From JADFJB01 sp964464595 (GTDB lineage: Bacteria > Zhuqueibacterota > JdFR-76 > DREG01), in the NCBI GenBank assembly GCA_964464595.1, contig CAYXGW010000008.1:36822-100821 (forward strand): a stretch of DNA of 64,000 nucleotides. The letters run 5' to 3'. Position numbers and translations under genes: made by a program. The notes under the pieces were generated by a model. The model was not told where the DNA came from. It saw only the letters and a list, made by a program, of their open reading frames with translations, and did no database searches. This document shows, one piece after another, positions 8,326-17,949 of the stretch. Position 1 is the stretch's first letter. Each line of letters starts with the position of its first letter.

Positions 8326-10530
8326 TTAATGAATGAACGTATAAGTGTATTTAAGCCTTAAAGTCCTGGTTTCGTCAAACGGATCAATATTCTTATCTGC
8401 GTCAAAACCTTCGTTGTAAAGCAGGAATAGATCGCTGCCTTCGCGGAAGTGATATCGTAAACGAATATTCGATATGAGTAGGTCTCGAGTACTGTTATAT
8501 TGTACAAACCCTTCGAGAAAGAAATGAATATTTAGGGCTGTATTCACACGAAGTCTGGCAATGTGCGAGTTGAAACGTTGGTCACGATCCGGAAAACGGA
8601 TGGCATTCAGTAAATACTGAAGACCCAAACCAAAATGAGGGGAGATATTCCAGGTTGGCCTAAAATCGAGCGTAAGGCGACCGCCGTCATAGAAATTTCC
8701 TGCAAAGGCGCTTAATTCAGCAATGATTGGCTTCGCTGCTGGAGTGTTGTAATAAGCATCCAAGCCGTAATAGGTGTAATCGCCTGTTGGCACGAATGCG
8801 TCATCTGAAAGTCTAATAACTTTAGGCAAGTTTTCTTTAGTGACACTAAAACGGACCCAACCTTCAGAGGCAGTTTTCCCTTCGAAGCTCCATTTCAAGC
8901 CGAGATCTGTTAGCTCTGCAATACCATCGGAATTACGAATTCGTGTGGTTACATCACCCGCGAGTTGGTGCAGCCGCAACGGGGAGATTTCACTCGGCTG
9001 CCATCCATAGGACATTTGCCCCGAAACTGACGTAAAGTTCCGTGCAGTTACGAAACCAAGCCCGGGATTGTATTTTTTGCCTGACCAGATTAGCTCGGTA
9101 TGGAAAGTCATACCTTTTTCACCCGTTCGTTGCAGACGGCCCCGAAATCGACCCGAATTTATGGTGTTTTGATTTTGATCAAAAGTTTGCGCCCAGTTTA
9201 AGACGAGAAAATCCGAAGATCGAAGCTGGACAAATCCATCTAATCCATAAGCGAAATTGTAATCTCCTTTCGTAGAAATCCGATGTGTGTAGATGGTACC
9301 GATGGAAGAATTTTGATTCAGAATTTTTCTTTTCAATCGAAGCACCCCAAAATTCTCAGAAGCCAAATCTTGGGATTTCTCCGTTTGCATGTTGAGAACC
9401 CCCAAATCCCACTGTCCTAAACGTCCGACCAATCTCGCGCCGCCGTAAATATCTATCGGTTGGCCTGCATCGCTTAAACCGATGCGGCGGCTGTAAAATA
9501 ATCGGGTATCTCCACCAGTACTAAATTGAAATAGATCATTTCGCTCTTGAAAAAAAAGCCTTTTCTCTGGAAAAAACAGGCCAAATCGGGTTAGATTCAC
9601 CTGCTCATCATCGACCTCGACTTGCGCAAAATCGGTATTAACCGTCAGATCCATAGTTAGATTGGTCGCTAAATTGTATTTGAGGTCACCACCAACATTG
9701 AACGTCGTATTTTCCCTCCGATTCAAGCCCGTTTCGTCTGAGTTGATTTCATGGAATTGGTCGACGCCGCTCAGGACATATGGTGTAAAATATACTGGAT
9801 TACTGCTCTTAATGCCTCTGAGTAGCACTTTTTGCATCGTCGATGGCTTAAAGAAAGGGAGAGTGCCGTCATCAGGTGAGCTTTCCGGGAAAATTTGATT
9901 TTCTCCTTTGCGGGGAATCCAGCGGTAGGTCTTTAGCCCCATGATCACGTCACCATTTTCGTCAGCTTTAAATCTCAGGCTAGAGAAGGGAATGCGCACC
10001 TCGGCAAACCAGCCTTCGTCCGTTAGAACAGCATCAGCGTCCCAAAAGGTATTCCAATCCAAACTGGCGATGGGGCCTCGACCGGGTTCAGCATCATTAA
10101 AAAACAGCTCGTCCACTCGAGTACCCACCGGCGTAACCAGAAACAGCATGGCGTTTTCATTATCATTAAGTGTATCGAGAAGAAGCACAAACTGATCGTC
10201 CGGCCCCCAGCGGTCACGATAGAAAGTAGTGGCGCGTATTTTGGAAGGATCGGAATCGTTGGCCCGCATGGAAGCGTAGATATAAAGATCGTCATACGCA
10301 ATTCGAATTTCTGTTTTTTCGCTAAGAGTTCCCTGAAAAGTGGGATACAACATGGTTAAGGGAAAAGGCGTAATGTTTTGCCACGCCGGCTCATCACTCA
10401 TGCCGTCAATTTTAATCGCTCCATTGATGCGCTGCAGAACCAAAAGTTGGTCTGGTTGGGCAATTAGAATTTCATTAAGAAGTAGGAGGAGTACAATAGT
10501 CTTTATTGCGAGTAGGACAATCTGTTTCAT
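8326..10530 (-). CDS. Outer-membrane barrel protein with CBM9-like N-terminus (DUF5916 type)
   Basis: 734 aa. A signal peptide (about residues 1-24, ending ILIAQ) is followed by a carbohydrate-binding family 9-like beta-sandwich (about 30-225: IDGMSDEPAWQNI, then WFAEVRIPFSSLRF), and a long C-terminal region of alternating beta strands ending in an aromatic residue-rich strand (YTYTFIH), as in outer-membrane barrels. The architecture matches the DUF5916 family. Its ligand is unknown, and a glycan-related role is only an inference. DoxX follows 16 nt downstream. Confidence 0.8.
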   Translation of the reverse strand: MKQIVLLAIKTIVLLLLLNEILIAQPDQLLVLQRINGAIKIDGMSDEPAWQNITPFPLTMLYPTFQGTLSEKTEIRIAYDDLYIYASMRANDSDPSKIRATTFYRDRWGPDDQFVLLLDTLNDNENAMLFLVTPVGTRVDELFFNDAEPGRGPIASLDWNTFWDADAVLTDEGWFAEVRIPFSSLRFKADENGDVIMGLKTYRWIPRKGENQIFPESSPDDGTLPFFKPSTMQKVLLRGIKSSNPVYFTPYVLSGVDQFHEINSDETGLNRRENTTFNVGGDLKYNLATNLTMDLTVNTDFAQVEVDDEQVNLTRFGLFFPEKRLFFQERNDLFQFSTGGDTRLFYSRRIGLSDAGQPIDIYGGARLVGRLGQWDLGVLNMQTEKSQDLASENFGVLRLKRKILNQNSSIGTIYTHRISTKGDYNFAYGLDGFVQLRSSDFLVLNWAQTFDQNQNTINSGRFRGRLQRTGEKGMTFHTELIWSGKKYNPGLGFVTARNFTSVSGQMSYGWQPSEISPLRLHQLAGDVTTRIRNSDGIAELTDLGLKWSFEGKTASEGWVRFSVTKENLPKVIRLSDDAFVPTGDYTYYGLDAYYNTPAAKPIIAELSAFAGNFYDGGRLTLDFRPTWNISPHFGLGLQYLLNAIRFPDRDQRFNSHIARLRVNTALNIHFFLEGFVQYNSTRDLLISNIRLRYHFREGSDLFLLYNEGFDADKNIDPFDETRTLRLKYTYTFIH

Positions 10531-11018
10531 GCGTCTTCAGTGGGTTCTTTCACACTAGACATTTTACGTGTGACTCTTTCCTTCTTTTTTCTGTTTTCAT
10601 CACCTTTGCCGTCTGTTTCCAACCAAAAATGTTCAATCCTCAACATAAAACACCTTTGCTAAAGCCAATCTATTTTAGTTTTTAGATTGCTTCTTTGTCT
10701 ACATACCTGGATATCGTTTTCTGTACAAATAACATTCCTTCTAACTTTAAGTGTTATCAAGTTTCTCAACAGCTCTTTCCGCTCAATACAATATCCATTT
10801 TAATGTCTGAATTTTGATTCATTATTTTCAGAAAAGAAGATTTCCTGAAAGCAACTTCCAGCATCTAGCCTAAAGTCCCTCGAGCATAGCACAAATAGAA
10901 TTACTTCACTTTTTGAAGCTAATCTTTATCTGGCCAAAAAGTATTTTGAATGGAATGGCAGTACTTCTTCCATTTTGTGGCGAATTAATCGCTAGACAAC
11001 TTATACTCCAATTTATAC
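10531..11018. other. Intergenic, no gene recognised
   Basis: About 490 bp between two minus-strand genes. I see no open frame with family resemblance and no strong hairpin. It separates the DUF5916/DoxX pair from the polysaccharide locus and should contain the promoter of the 10530 gene. Confidence 0.4.
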
Positions 11019-11813
11019 TTATTGGCTTGAGCAATCCGGCCTATAAATAGGGTAGTCCAACCTTGTCAAGGTTTCCTGAAGAATTTTTCTCACGATCCCC
11101 TGTTGCTCTGGATTAAGGTTTTGTCTCCACCTACCAACCCTAACCGTATGGTTGTTCCTATACCACGTCAATTGCGATTGTGCATGGTAAGAGTCCCTTG
11201 TTGAGTTTTGTATCTTGGTACAAAACTCCTTAACGCTCGCGTGGTTTTTAAGACCAAGATAATCAAGTACGGTAGCCGCTGTTTCTTCTGTGGAGAAGAC
11301 AAGGTCTTCGTATTTAATCATCAGATTAGGTATGGTTTCAAGATCATCTAAAGCAATTTGCATTGCATCTCTCCACGCCATTGCACAACGTACAACTGGT
11401 TCCTTGTCCATCAGTCTTTTCCACGTGGGCGGCTTCAAATGTTGCCACTCGGTCCCGCCGATTCCAGGGAGCAACGAACAAGTTACATCACATCCACCAC
11501 GAACTATATGAACAATCTTCGCTTCAGGGAATATTCTTGTTATGTAAGGGATACGTAATACATTGCGTGGGTTCTTTTCAACAGTTAATGCCGCAGAGCC
11601 CTGCTGAATCATAAACTGGTCCCGCACCGACTTCATGACATCTGGCGTTGCGTGTTCTTCAGTCAGACGATGGGACTGATTTTCTCCCAATCCGATCATT
11701 TCCCAAATTTGATGGGCTTCAAATAAATAATTAACATCAGGGTGGCTAGCGATAAGCTCTCCTAAAATACTCGTACCCGATTTGGCACATCCAATTATAA
11801 AAGCAAAATTCAT
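11019..11813 (-). CDS. PAPS-dependent sulfotransferase
   Basis: 264 aa. The N-terminal phosphosulfate-binding loop is IIGCAKSGTSILGELI, and the 3'-phosphate region is IVHIVRGGCDVTCSL followed by the late basic WRQNLNPEQ segment; both are typical of Sulfotransfer_3-like enzymes moving sulfate from PAPS to a sugar hydroxyl. It is the last gene of a minus-strand unit, 13 nt after an SGNH hydrolase gene. A truncated copy of its first ~55 codons lies at 13048-13242, so this is the intact member of a duplicated pair. The acceptor is probably the polysaccharide made by the surrounding genes. Confidence 0.88.
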   Translation of the reverse strand: MNFAFIIGCAKSGTSILGELIASHPDVNYLFEAHQIWEMIGLGENQSHRLTEEHATPDVMKSVRDQFMIQQGSAALTVEKNPRNVLRIPYITRIFPEAKIVHIVRGGCDVTCSLLPGIGGTEWQHLKPPTWKRLMDKEPVVRCAMAWRDAMQIALDDLETIPNLMIKYEDLVFSTEETAATVLDYLGLKNHASVKEFCTKIQNSTRDSYHAQSQLTWYRNNHTVRVGRWRQNLNPEQQGIVRKILQETLTRLDYPIYRPDCSSQ

Positions 11814-13040
11814 AATACAGGTACTCTCAATTAGTTGTTAGAGGCAGCAAATGATTCTTAATCAAATAATCAGCAAAAAACTCAGCTTTCAGTTTAGCAC
11901 CTGCTTCAGTAACGTGTTGACCATCCAGGTAATAGCGCTTGTCCGTCGGGAACACACTGGCAAAGTCAAAAAAAGGCACATTCATCTCTTCGCTGATCCT
12001 TTTTACTAAATTATTCATCTCAGCAAAAGCCGAGATGTATTCTTCGGAAGCTACCCTTGGCAACTCAGCGAAGAGAGGCGAATAGGCAAATGAAGTGAGT
12101 ACCGTTGTTATACCTTTACTATTGGCTATTACAATAATATTGCGGATATTCCGTTCAAAGTGCTTTGGTGGGTTGGCTTTCAACATTTCTTTTGCGCTTA
12201 CATTCACAAATATTCCTTCAGGATAAACTCCGGTACGCTTCTGTTTCTGAAATTGAATCCCGTAGTAAGTACCTGGCGGTCTATCAATAGTCATTCGAAT
12301 ATCTCTTTGCGCTTGTGTCATTCCTAGTCTTATCATCAGAATTCTGAGTAGAGTGCTATATTCGAAGATGCTCGGTACGATCAGGCCCTGATAGACAGCC
12401 CTGCGTCCGGAATTGTCCCCTTTGTAAGCCGAAAACGGCCAAACCAGCCTTGCATGGATATCGTTAATCCCGTGGTAGACGATAATCATATCTGGATCGA
12501 GATCTAATACTCTTAACTCGAAATTTATAAGCGATTCCCAACTACTCCAGCCACTCATCCCGGCATTTATCACCCTGACATTATTATAACGCCTTGAGTT
12601 GAGTCTCTTTTCAAGAAGGTAGGGATAAGACACCTTATAATTCTCGAGCCCCCCTGTGTAAGTAGTAGACCCACCTAAGCAAACAATACGAAACTCTCCA
12701 TCAGGTTTGGGCATCCTGATTTCCTCTCCGCGATACCCCATCGAGTTGTGCCGGTTCTCGCCTTTTTCATAATTAGGCGTGGCGTAGTAGCCGAGATAGC
12801 GATGGTGAGAGGCTTTAAGTTTCTCAAACGAAGCTCCTTTTTGCAGTTGGGCCAAAGAAGCATACCTGAGGAAGCTGCTTTCGTCTGCAAAGTGGAATAA
12901 ATAGATCCGGGCACCTGCTTCAAGCAAAATCAACAGAATCAGTATTGACGATGCTAGCACAAACAAATTTGAGAATATTTTTTGAATTGACACTTTACCT
13001 AACTGTTTAATTGGGCTGGGTTGACGTAAGAGTTACGTGT
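11620..13040 (-). repeat. Tandem duplication, copy A (~1.42 kb)
   Basis: Direct repeat with the segment starting at 13067; the offset is constant at 1447 bp. It covers the first part of a sulfotransferase gene and a whole SGNH hydrolase gene. Bases 11951-12552 match 13398-13999 without a single difference by eye, while both flanks carry scattered mismatches. Confidence 0.95.
11827..12993 (-). CDS. Membrane-anchored SGNH/GDSL hydrolase, copy A
   Basis: 388 aa: one N-terminal membrane anchor (about residues 8-31), then an SGNH fold. Block I is CLGGSTTYTGG with nucleophile Ser109, block II NAGMSGW, block III VYHGINDIH with the oxyanion Asn, and block V YYLDGQHVTEAGAK with the Asp/His pair. Likely an acyl (for example acetyl) esterase or transferase acting on the exported polysaccharide at the periplasmic face; this role is inferred from the location. 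Start is GTG with AGG 4 nt upstream. Copy B is upstream on the same strand. Confidence 0.85.
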   Translation of the reverse strand: MSIQKIFSNLFVLASSILILLILLEAGARIYLFHFADESSFLRYASLAQLQKGASFEKLKASHHRYLGYYATPNYEKGENRHNSMGYRGEEIRMPKPDGEFRIVCLGGSTTYTGGLENYKVSYPYLLEKRLNSRRYNNVRVINAGMSGWSSWESLINFELRVLDLDPDMIIVYHGINDIHARLVWPFSAYKGDNSGRRAVYQGLIVPSIFEYSTLLRILMIRLGMTQAQRDIRMTIDRPPGTYYGIQFQKQKRTGVYPEGIFVNVSAKEMLKANPPKHFERNIRNIIVIANSKGITTVLTSFAYSPLFAELPRVASEEYISAFAEMNNLVKRISEEMNVPFFDFASVFPTDKRYYLDGQHVTEAGAKLKAEFFADYLIKNHLLPLTTN

Positions 13041-13047
13041 GCTGACT

Positions 13048-13242
13048 CTACTGAGTCCCAAACCATTCCCGCACCGACTTCATGACATCCGGTGTTGCAT
13101 GTTCTTCAGTCAGACGATGGGACTCATTTTCTCCCAATCCGGTAATTTCCCCAATTTGATGGATTTCAAATAAATATTTAACATCAGGGTGGCTAGCGAT
13201 AAGCTCTCCTAAAATACTCGTACCCGATCTGGAACATTCCAT
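13048..13242 (-). pseudogene. Truncated sulfotransferase (N-terminal fragment)
   Basis: 64 codons matching the start of the intact sulfotransferase at 11813 (shared stretches such as SGTSILGELIASHPDVKYLF and EEHATPDVMKSVR). Homology stops at the duplication boundary and the frame ends a few codons later. It keeps the sulfate-donor loop but none of the rest of the fold, so it cannot be an enzyme. It sits between the two SGNH copies. Confidence 0.9.
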
Positions 13243-14487
13243 TATTAAAGCAAAATTTATAGTAGAGATACTTTCAATTTGTTGCTGGAGGCAGCAAATG
13301 ATTCTTAATCAAATAATCGGCAAAAAACTCAGCTTTCAATTTTGCGCCTGCATCAGTAACGTGACGACCATCCAGGTAATAGCGCTTGTCCGTCGGAAAC
13401 ACACTGGCAAAGTCAAAAAAAGGCACATTCATCTCTTCGCTGATCCTTTTTACTAAATTATTCATCTCAGCAAAAGCCGAGATGTATTCTTCGGAAGCTA
13501 CCCTTGGCAACTCAGCGAAGAGAGGCGAATAGGCAAATGAAGTGAGTACCGTTGTTATACCTTTACTATTGGCTATTACAATAATATTGCGGATATTCCG
13601 TTCAAAGTGCTTTGGTGGGTTGGCTTTCAACATTTCTTTTGCGCTTACATTCACAAATATTCCTTCAGGATAAACTCCGGTACGCTTCTGTTTCTGAAAT
13701 TGAATCCCGTAGTAAGTACCTGGCGGTCTATCAATAGTCATTCGAATATCTCTTTGCGCTTGTGTCATTCCTAGTCTTATCATCAGAATTCTGAGTAGAG
13801 TGCTATATTCGAAGATGCTCGGTACGATCAGGCCCTGATAGACAGCCCTGCGTCCGGAATTGTCCCCTTTGTAAGCCGAAAACGGCCAAACCAGCCTTGC
13901 ATGGATATCGTTAATCCCGTGGTAGACGATAATCATATCTGGATCGAGATCTAATACTCTTAACTCGAAATTTATAAGCGATTCCCAACTACTCCAGCCA
14001 TTCATCCCGGCATTTATCACCCTGACATTATTATAACTCCTTAAGTTGAGTTTCTTTTCAAGAAGGTAGGGATAAGAAACCTTATAATTATCGAGCCCAC
14101 TTGTGTAAGTAGTAGACCCGCCTAAGCAAACAATGCGAAACTCCCCATCAGGCTTGGGCATCTTGATTTCCTCCCCGCGATATCCCATCGAGTTGTGCCG
14201 GTTCTCGCCTTTTTCATAATTAGGCGTGGGGTAGTAGCCGAGATAGCGATGGTGAGAGGCTTTAAGTTTCTTAAACGAAGCTCTTTTTTGAAGTTGGGCC
14301 AAAGAAGCATACCTGAGGAAGCTGCTTTCGACTGCAAAGTGGAATAAATAGATTCGAGCGCCTGCTTCAAGCAAAATCAACAGAATCAGTATTGACGATG
14401 CTAACACAAACAAATTTGAGAATATTTTTTGCATTGACACTTTACCTAACTGTTTAATTGAGCTGGGTTGAGGTAACAAGAGTTATG
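13067..14487 (-). repeat. Tandem duplication, copy B (~1.42 kb)
   Basis: Partner of the 11620-13040 repeat at +1447 bp. The outer ends differ from copy A by several substitutions per 100 bp, whereas 13398-13999 is identical to 11951-12552. Confidence 0.95.
13274..14440 (-). CDS. Membrane-anchored SGNH/GDSL hydrolase, copy B
   Basis: Nearly the same 388-aa protein as copy A (all catalytic blocks kept: GGSTTYTSG, NAGMNGW, YHGINDIH, YYLDGRHVTDAGAK). I start it at GTG 14440, the codon aligned with the copy A start; an in-frame ATG two codons later and an upstream ATG at 14479 are alternatives. Differences from copy A cluster in the first ~130 and the last ~20 residues. Just upstream on the same strand lies the reverse-transcriptase remnant. 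Probably has the same function as copy A, an acyl esterase or transferase for the surface glycan (inference). Confidence 0.85.
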   Translation of the reverse strand: MSMQKIFSNLFVLASSILILLILLEAGARIYLFHFAVESSFLRYASLAQLQKRASFKKLKASHHRYLGYYPTPNYEKGENRHNSMGYRGEEIKMPKPDGEFRIVCLGGSTTYTSGLDNYKVSYPYLLEKKLNLRSYNNVRVINAGMNGWSSWESLINFELRVLDLDPDMIIVYHGINDIHARLVWPFSAYKGDNSGRRAVYQGLIVPSIFEYSTLLRILMIRLGMTQAQRDIRMTIDRPPGTYYGIQFQKQKRTGVYPEGIFVNVSAKEMLKANPPKHFERNIRNIIVIANSKGITTVLTSFAYSPLFAELPRVASEEYISAFAEMNNLVKRISEEMNVPFFDFASVFPTDKRYYLDGRHVTDAGAKLKAEFFADYLIKNHLLPPATN

Positions 14488-15424
14488 AGTAGACTTTAAG
14501 CTTACGGCTAAAGCTAAACCCTAAGAATTGCCGTTCCCATGCACGGCCTATCGCGCTTTTGCTCTCATTTACATTTAGTTTTAGCTTAATTAGCAAATAT
14601 CGCGATAGGCTCTTTAATATATGGGTTGCTGCACGGCGACTGCGAACATAGACACTACAATCATCCGCATAGCGAACAAAACGATGTCCCCTCTTCTCTA
14701 ATTCTCGATCCAATGAATCCAACAACACATTCCCTAATAGTGGACTCAAAGGGCAGCCTTGAGGGGTTGCCTTCGAGTGTACTGTGTAAGGAACAACCTA
14801 TTAATACACCCGGATTCAAGTAAAAATTAATTAACCTTAATACTCGACTGTCAAATATCTCTTTTCGAAGCTTATGCATCACTAGATCGTGGTTGACAGT
14901 GTCAAAGAATTTCTCCAGATCAATATCCACAACTCAGGTGTAACCACGACGTAGGTAGCTTTGAAACTGGTTCACCGCCTGGTGAGCGCTTCGCCCTGGC
15001 TTAAAACAATAGCTACTGGATGAGAACTGTGGCTCCCATATTAGCTGCAAAACCTGCAGTATCGCTTGTTGGATAAAGCGGTCAAGCACAGTTGGAACTC
15101 CAAGCTCTCGCTTCCAACCATCTGGCTTCTGGTATTTCTTAACGGAGGACTGACAATGGACGATAAGACCCCCTTTGCTGATGGAGGATTTTGCTTTCAC
15201 GTGCCAGCTCGCCCCGATTATGCCATACCTCAGATCCTGTTCCTGTACGTCGCCCCGCATCTTGGGATTGGGCTTCCTTCAAACAGCACCTCACGATGAT
15301 GCCCTTTCCCTTCTCCTATCCTTCGACTCCGCGTATCTTTCTTTGTTTCTGACCTCAAGCGATTGACGTACTCAGGTCGTATCTTCCATTCCTCGAAAAA
15401 AAGCTTGTAGCGTTTATCGTCCAT
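14483..15424 (-). pseudogene. Decayed group II intron reverse transcriptase (LtrA-like)
   Basis: Reading down the minus strand, pieces of an RT appear in order: GVPTVLDRFIQQA and FKPGRSAHQAVNQF (RT0-RT2, 15.2-14.94 kb), an in-frame TGA at 14931-14933 where the family has Trp (YT-W-VVDIDLEKFFDTVNHD), then a frameshift near 14.79 kb before ATPQGCPLSPLL, and the catalytic FVRYADDC block. The maturase and endonuclease domains are absent: homology stops near FLGFSFS, at the edge of the SGNH copy B duplication. The N-terminal frame above 15.26 kb is also scrambled. A dead remnant. Confidence 0.88.
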
Positions 15425-15436
15425 CCAGAAACGAGA

Positions 15437-16801
15437 TTATGGCTCGTCTTCTCGGACCTTTCCTTCTGGATAGTCCTTACCGGCAACACTGGCATCGACC
15501 GATGCATTCCATTTGTCGAAGGCTGATGTCATCCTGTGGAATATCTCGGGGTGATCTTTGGAAATATCCTTCGATTCCCTGGGGTCTGTCTTTAGGTTGT
15601 ACAGTTCGAAATCACTTTTTTGAATATCCTGTGTGATCAGCTTGTAGTCATTGTCTACCAGGGCTCCATTTCTTCCGAATCTGAAGGGAATAGGCTTTTC
15701 TCTTCTGGTAATGTCCCGGCCAAAGATGGGAACAAGACTGATACCGTCGATAGGATCCAGAAGAAATGACTTCGGCAGGTCCAAGATGTCGGCAATGGTT
15801 GGAAAGATGTCCATAGTGGAAGCAGGATAGGACGTAATACGTGACTTAATGGCTGAGGGCCACTCAATGATGCCTGGCACACGCAGTCCTCCTTCCCAGA
15901 CGGAACCTTTGTAGCCGCGCAGTCCACCCACCGTGTCAGGGCTCAGCCCACGCAACCCTCCATTATCACTGCAGAACCATACAAGGGTATTATCCGCAAC
16001 GCCCAGGTCACGTAACCTTTTGCGCAGGACGCCAAGGCTACGGTCAAAGGCAGCCAGTTCGCCGTAATGATGCTGGCTCTTTGAGTTCAGTTTCTCGAAG
16101 GGCCTTCTGTCCGCATCGCTGGCTACCCAAGGCTTGTGAGGGGATCCGTCCCAGATAACAGCAAAAATGGGCTTCTCGTTCTTTATGGTCGAGGAGATGA
16201 AGTTCAAGGACTCATCAACAATGATTGCCGAGGTGTCACCTTCCAATTCCTCAAAAGTGCCCTTTCGGCTCATGGTGGGGTTCATGTCAAAGTAGTTAGA
16301 GACCGTCAGCCATTCATCAAAACCGAAAGCGCTCGGGCCATGGGTATCGTTGCCCAGCACAGGTACGCCCGGACCACGAACACCGTTCAAGTGCCATTTG
16401 CCAAAATGGCCAGTTGAATAGCCAACAGCTCTCAGAGCCTCAGGGAGTGTCTTCTCCTGCAGGCGCAAAGCGAAGCCGTGAGACGGAACACCGGTTCTAT
16501 CATTGGCTCGGCCCGTGAGTACGCTGGCCCGCGTAGGAGAGCAGACTGGAGCGCCGGCGTAAAACCGGTCAAAGCGCAAGCCGTTGGCAGCCATTGCATC
16601 GAGATTGGGTGTCTTGAGGATGGGGTGATTGTAATAGCCCGTCTGCCCCCAGCCTTGATCATCCGTCATAATCAGGATGATGTTTGGCTTATGCGATGCA
16701 CCTGCGGTTTCTTTGGCGCAGTACAGGACCTCAGGAAGAAGCAGTCCGGCAGAAGCAAAGCCCACAGTCTTCAAAAACTTTCTACGATTAGTCATTCTCA
16801 T
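15437..16801 (-). CDS. Exported arylsulfatase-family sulfatase
   Basis: 454 aa. Twin-arginine signal NRRKFLK near residue 6 followed by a hydrophobic stretch. The sulfatase signature CSPTRASVLTGR holds the Cys (residue 87) that becomes formylglycine; the metal-binding Asp pair is in IMTDDQG, and GHFGKWHL and CSDNGG complete the active site. It removes sulfate from a glycan or other ester in the periplasm. No formylglycine-generating enzyme is in the window, so maturation must depend on a gene elsewhere. Placed beside sulfotransferases, it could remodel the sulfated polysaccharide or serve scavenging. Confidence 0.93.
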   Translation of the reverse strand: MRMTNRRKFLKTVGFASAGLLLPEVLYCAKETAGASHKPNIILIMTDDQGWGQTGYYNHPILKTPNLDAMAANGLRFDRFYAGAPVCSPTRASVLTGRANDRTGVPSHGFALRLQEKTLPEALRAVGYSTGHFGKWHLNGVRGPGVPVLGNDTHGPSAFGFDEWLTVSNYFDMNPTMSRKGTFEELEGDTSAIIVDESLNFISSTIKNEKPIFAVIWDGSPHKPWVASDADRRPFEKLNSKSQHHYGELAAFDRSLGVLRKRLRDLGVADNTLVWFCSDNGGLRGLSPDTVGGLRGYKGSVWEGGLRVPGIIEWPSAIKSRITSYPASTMDIFPTIADILDLPKSFLLDPIDGISLVPIFGRDITRREKPIPFRFGRNGALVDNDYKLITQDIQKSDFELYNLKTDPRESKDISKDHPEIFHRMTSAFDKWNASVDASVAGKDYPEGKVREDEP

Positions 16802-16875
16802 CCTGTTTTACTCCAGTATAATAAGTTAGTAAATAGTTTTTCTATTAAATAATAATTTATCATCTATGTGCTACG

Positions 16876-17910
16876 CTACAAAACGGCATCTTTCGCAAAA
16901 AGATCAGCCTTGACCATTAATTTGACCAACCTGTCAAATCTAGTTGTTGCCTCCCAACCTAATATCTTTTTTGCTTTGGACGCATCTCCGAGAATAAAAT
17001 CCACTTCGGCGGGGCGATACAATTTTAGATCGATCTTAACTCTCACCTCACCGCTGTTCGTACTAATGCCAATTTCATCAATTCCTTCACCTTCCCAAGT
17101 AATTTCGTCACCAATGACGTTGAAACTCGTCTCAATAAACTCTCTGACTGTATGTGCTTCACCTGTCGCCAGAACGAATGTATCTGGTTGTTCGTGCTGC
17201 ATCATTAGATACATTCCCTTGACATATTCTCTTGCAAAGCCCCAATCCCGACAGACATTCAAATTTCCAATTTCAAAAGAATCTATTTCACCTCGTTGAA
17301 TTCGTGCAACTGCTTTTGAAATCTTCCTTGTGACAAATTCCTCTCCTCGTAAAGGTGATTCATGATTACAGAGAATACCGCTGACAGCAAAAATATTAAA
17401 ACTTTCTCTATAATTTACAGCATGCCAATGGGCTGCAACTTTTGCAACTCCATAAGGACTTCTCGGATGAAATGGCGTGTTTTCATTTTGCTTAGCCTCT
17501 CGAGCATTACCGAACATTTCAGAAGTTGAAGCTTGATATACTTTGCAACTTGGTTTCAAAGATTTGATGGCGTCTAATATTCTTAGAAACCCCATTGAAT
17601 TTGTTTCACAAGTCACAATTGGCTGGCGAAATGAGGATGCAACAAAACTTTGTGCAGCTAGATTATAAACCTCGTCTGGCTGAATATCTTTGATTGTTTC
17701 AAGAATATTTGAGTACTCCAATAAATCAAACTCTGTAATTTCGATTCTATTTAGAATGTTTAGCGTATCGAGCCTCCACAAGCTTTTGCCAAAATTGCTT
17801 GTTCTTCTCATTCCACCATAAACCTGGTACCCTTTTCTCAAAAGAAGTTCACTAAGATAAGCTCCATCTTGCCCTGTGATTCCGGTAATCAATGCTTTTT
17901 TGATAGAAAT
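16876..17910 (-). CDS. gmd: GDP-mannose 4,6-dehydratase
   Basis: Converts GDP-mannose to GDP-4-keto-6-deoxymannose, precursor of fucose, rhamnose or perosamine-type sugars. Rossmann motif TGITGQDGAYL, the YxxxK pair in SPYGVAKVAAHW, and NHESPLRGEEFVTRKI are all diagnostic. Start: a TTG at 17949 gives a 13-residue extension unlike the family; AGGAG at 17914-17918 lies inside that extension, followed by in-frame ATT (17910) and ATC (17904), exactly where the family starts (KKALITG). I place the start at ATT 17910 with reserve. It supplies a deoxysugar nucleotide to the locus. Confidence 0.93.
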   Translation of the reverse strand: MSIKKALITGITGQDGAYLSELLLRKGYQVYGGMRRTSNFGKSLWRLDTLNILNRIEITEFDLLEYSNILETIKDIQPDEVYNLAAQSFVASSFRQPIVTCETNSMGFLRILDAIKSLKPSCKVYQASTSEMFGNAREAKQNENTPFHPRSPYGVAKVAAHWHAVNYRESFNIFAVSGILCNHESPLRGEEFVTRKISKAVARIQRGEIDSFEIGNLNVCRDWGFAREYVKGMYLMMQHEQPDTFVLATGEAHTVREFIETSFNVIGDEITWEGEGIDEIGISTNSGEVRVKIDLKLYRPAEVDFILGDASKAKKILGWEATTRFDRLVKLMVKADLFAKDAVL

Positions 17911-17949
17911 CGTCTCCTGAAGAAATGCAAAACTTTGATAGTCCAACAA

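Noticed and set aside
9941..10558. Plus-strand open frames opposite the DUF5916 gene
   Set aside because: Shadows of a long, well-supported coding sequence on the other strand.
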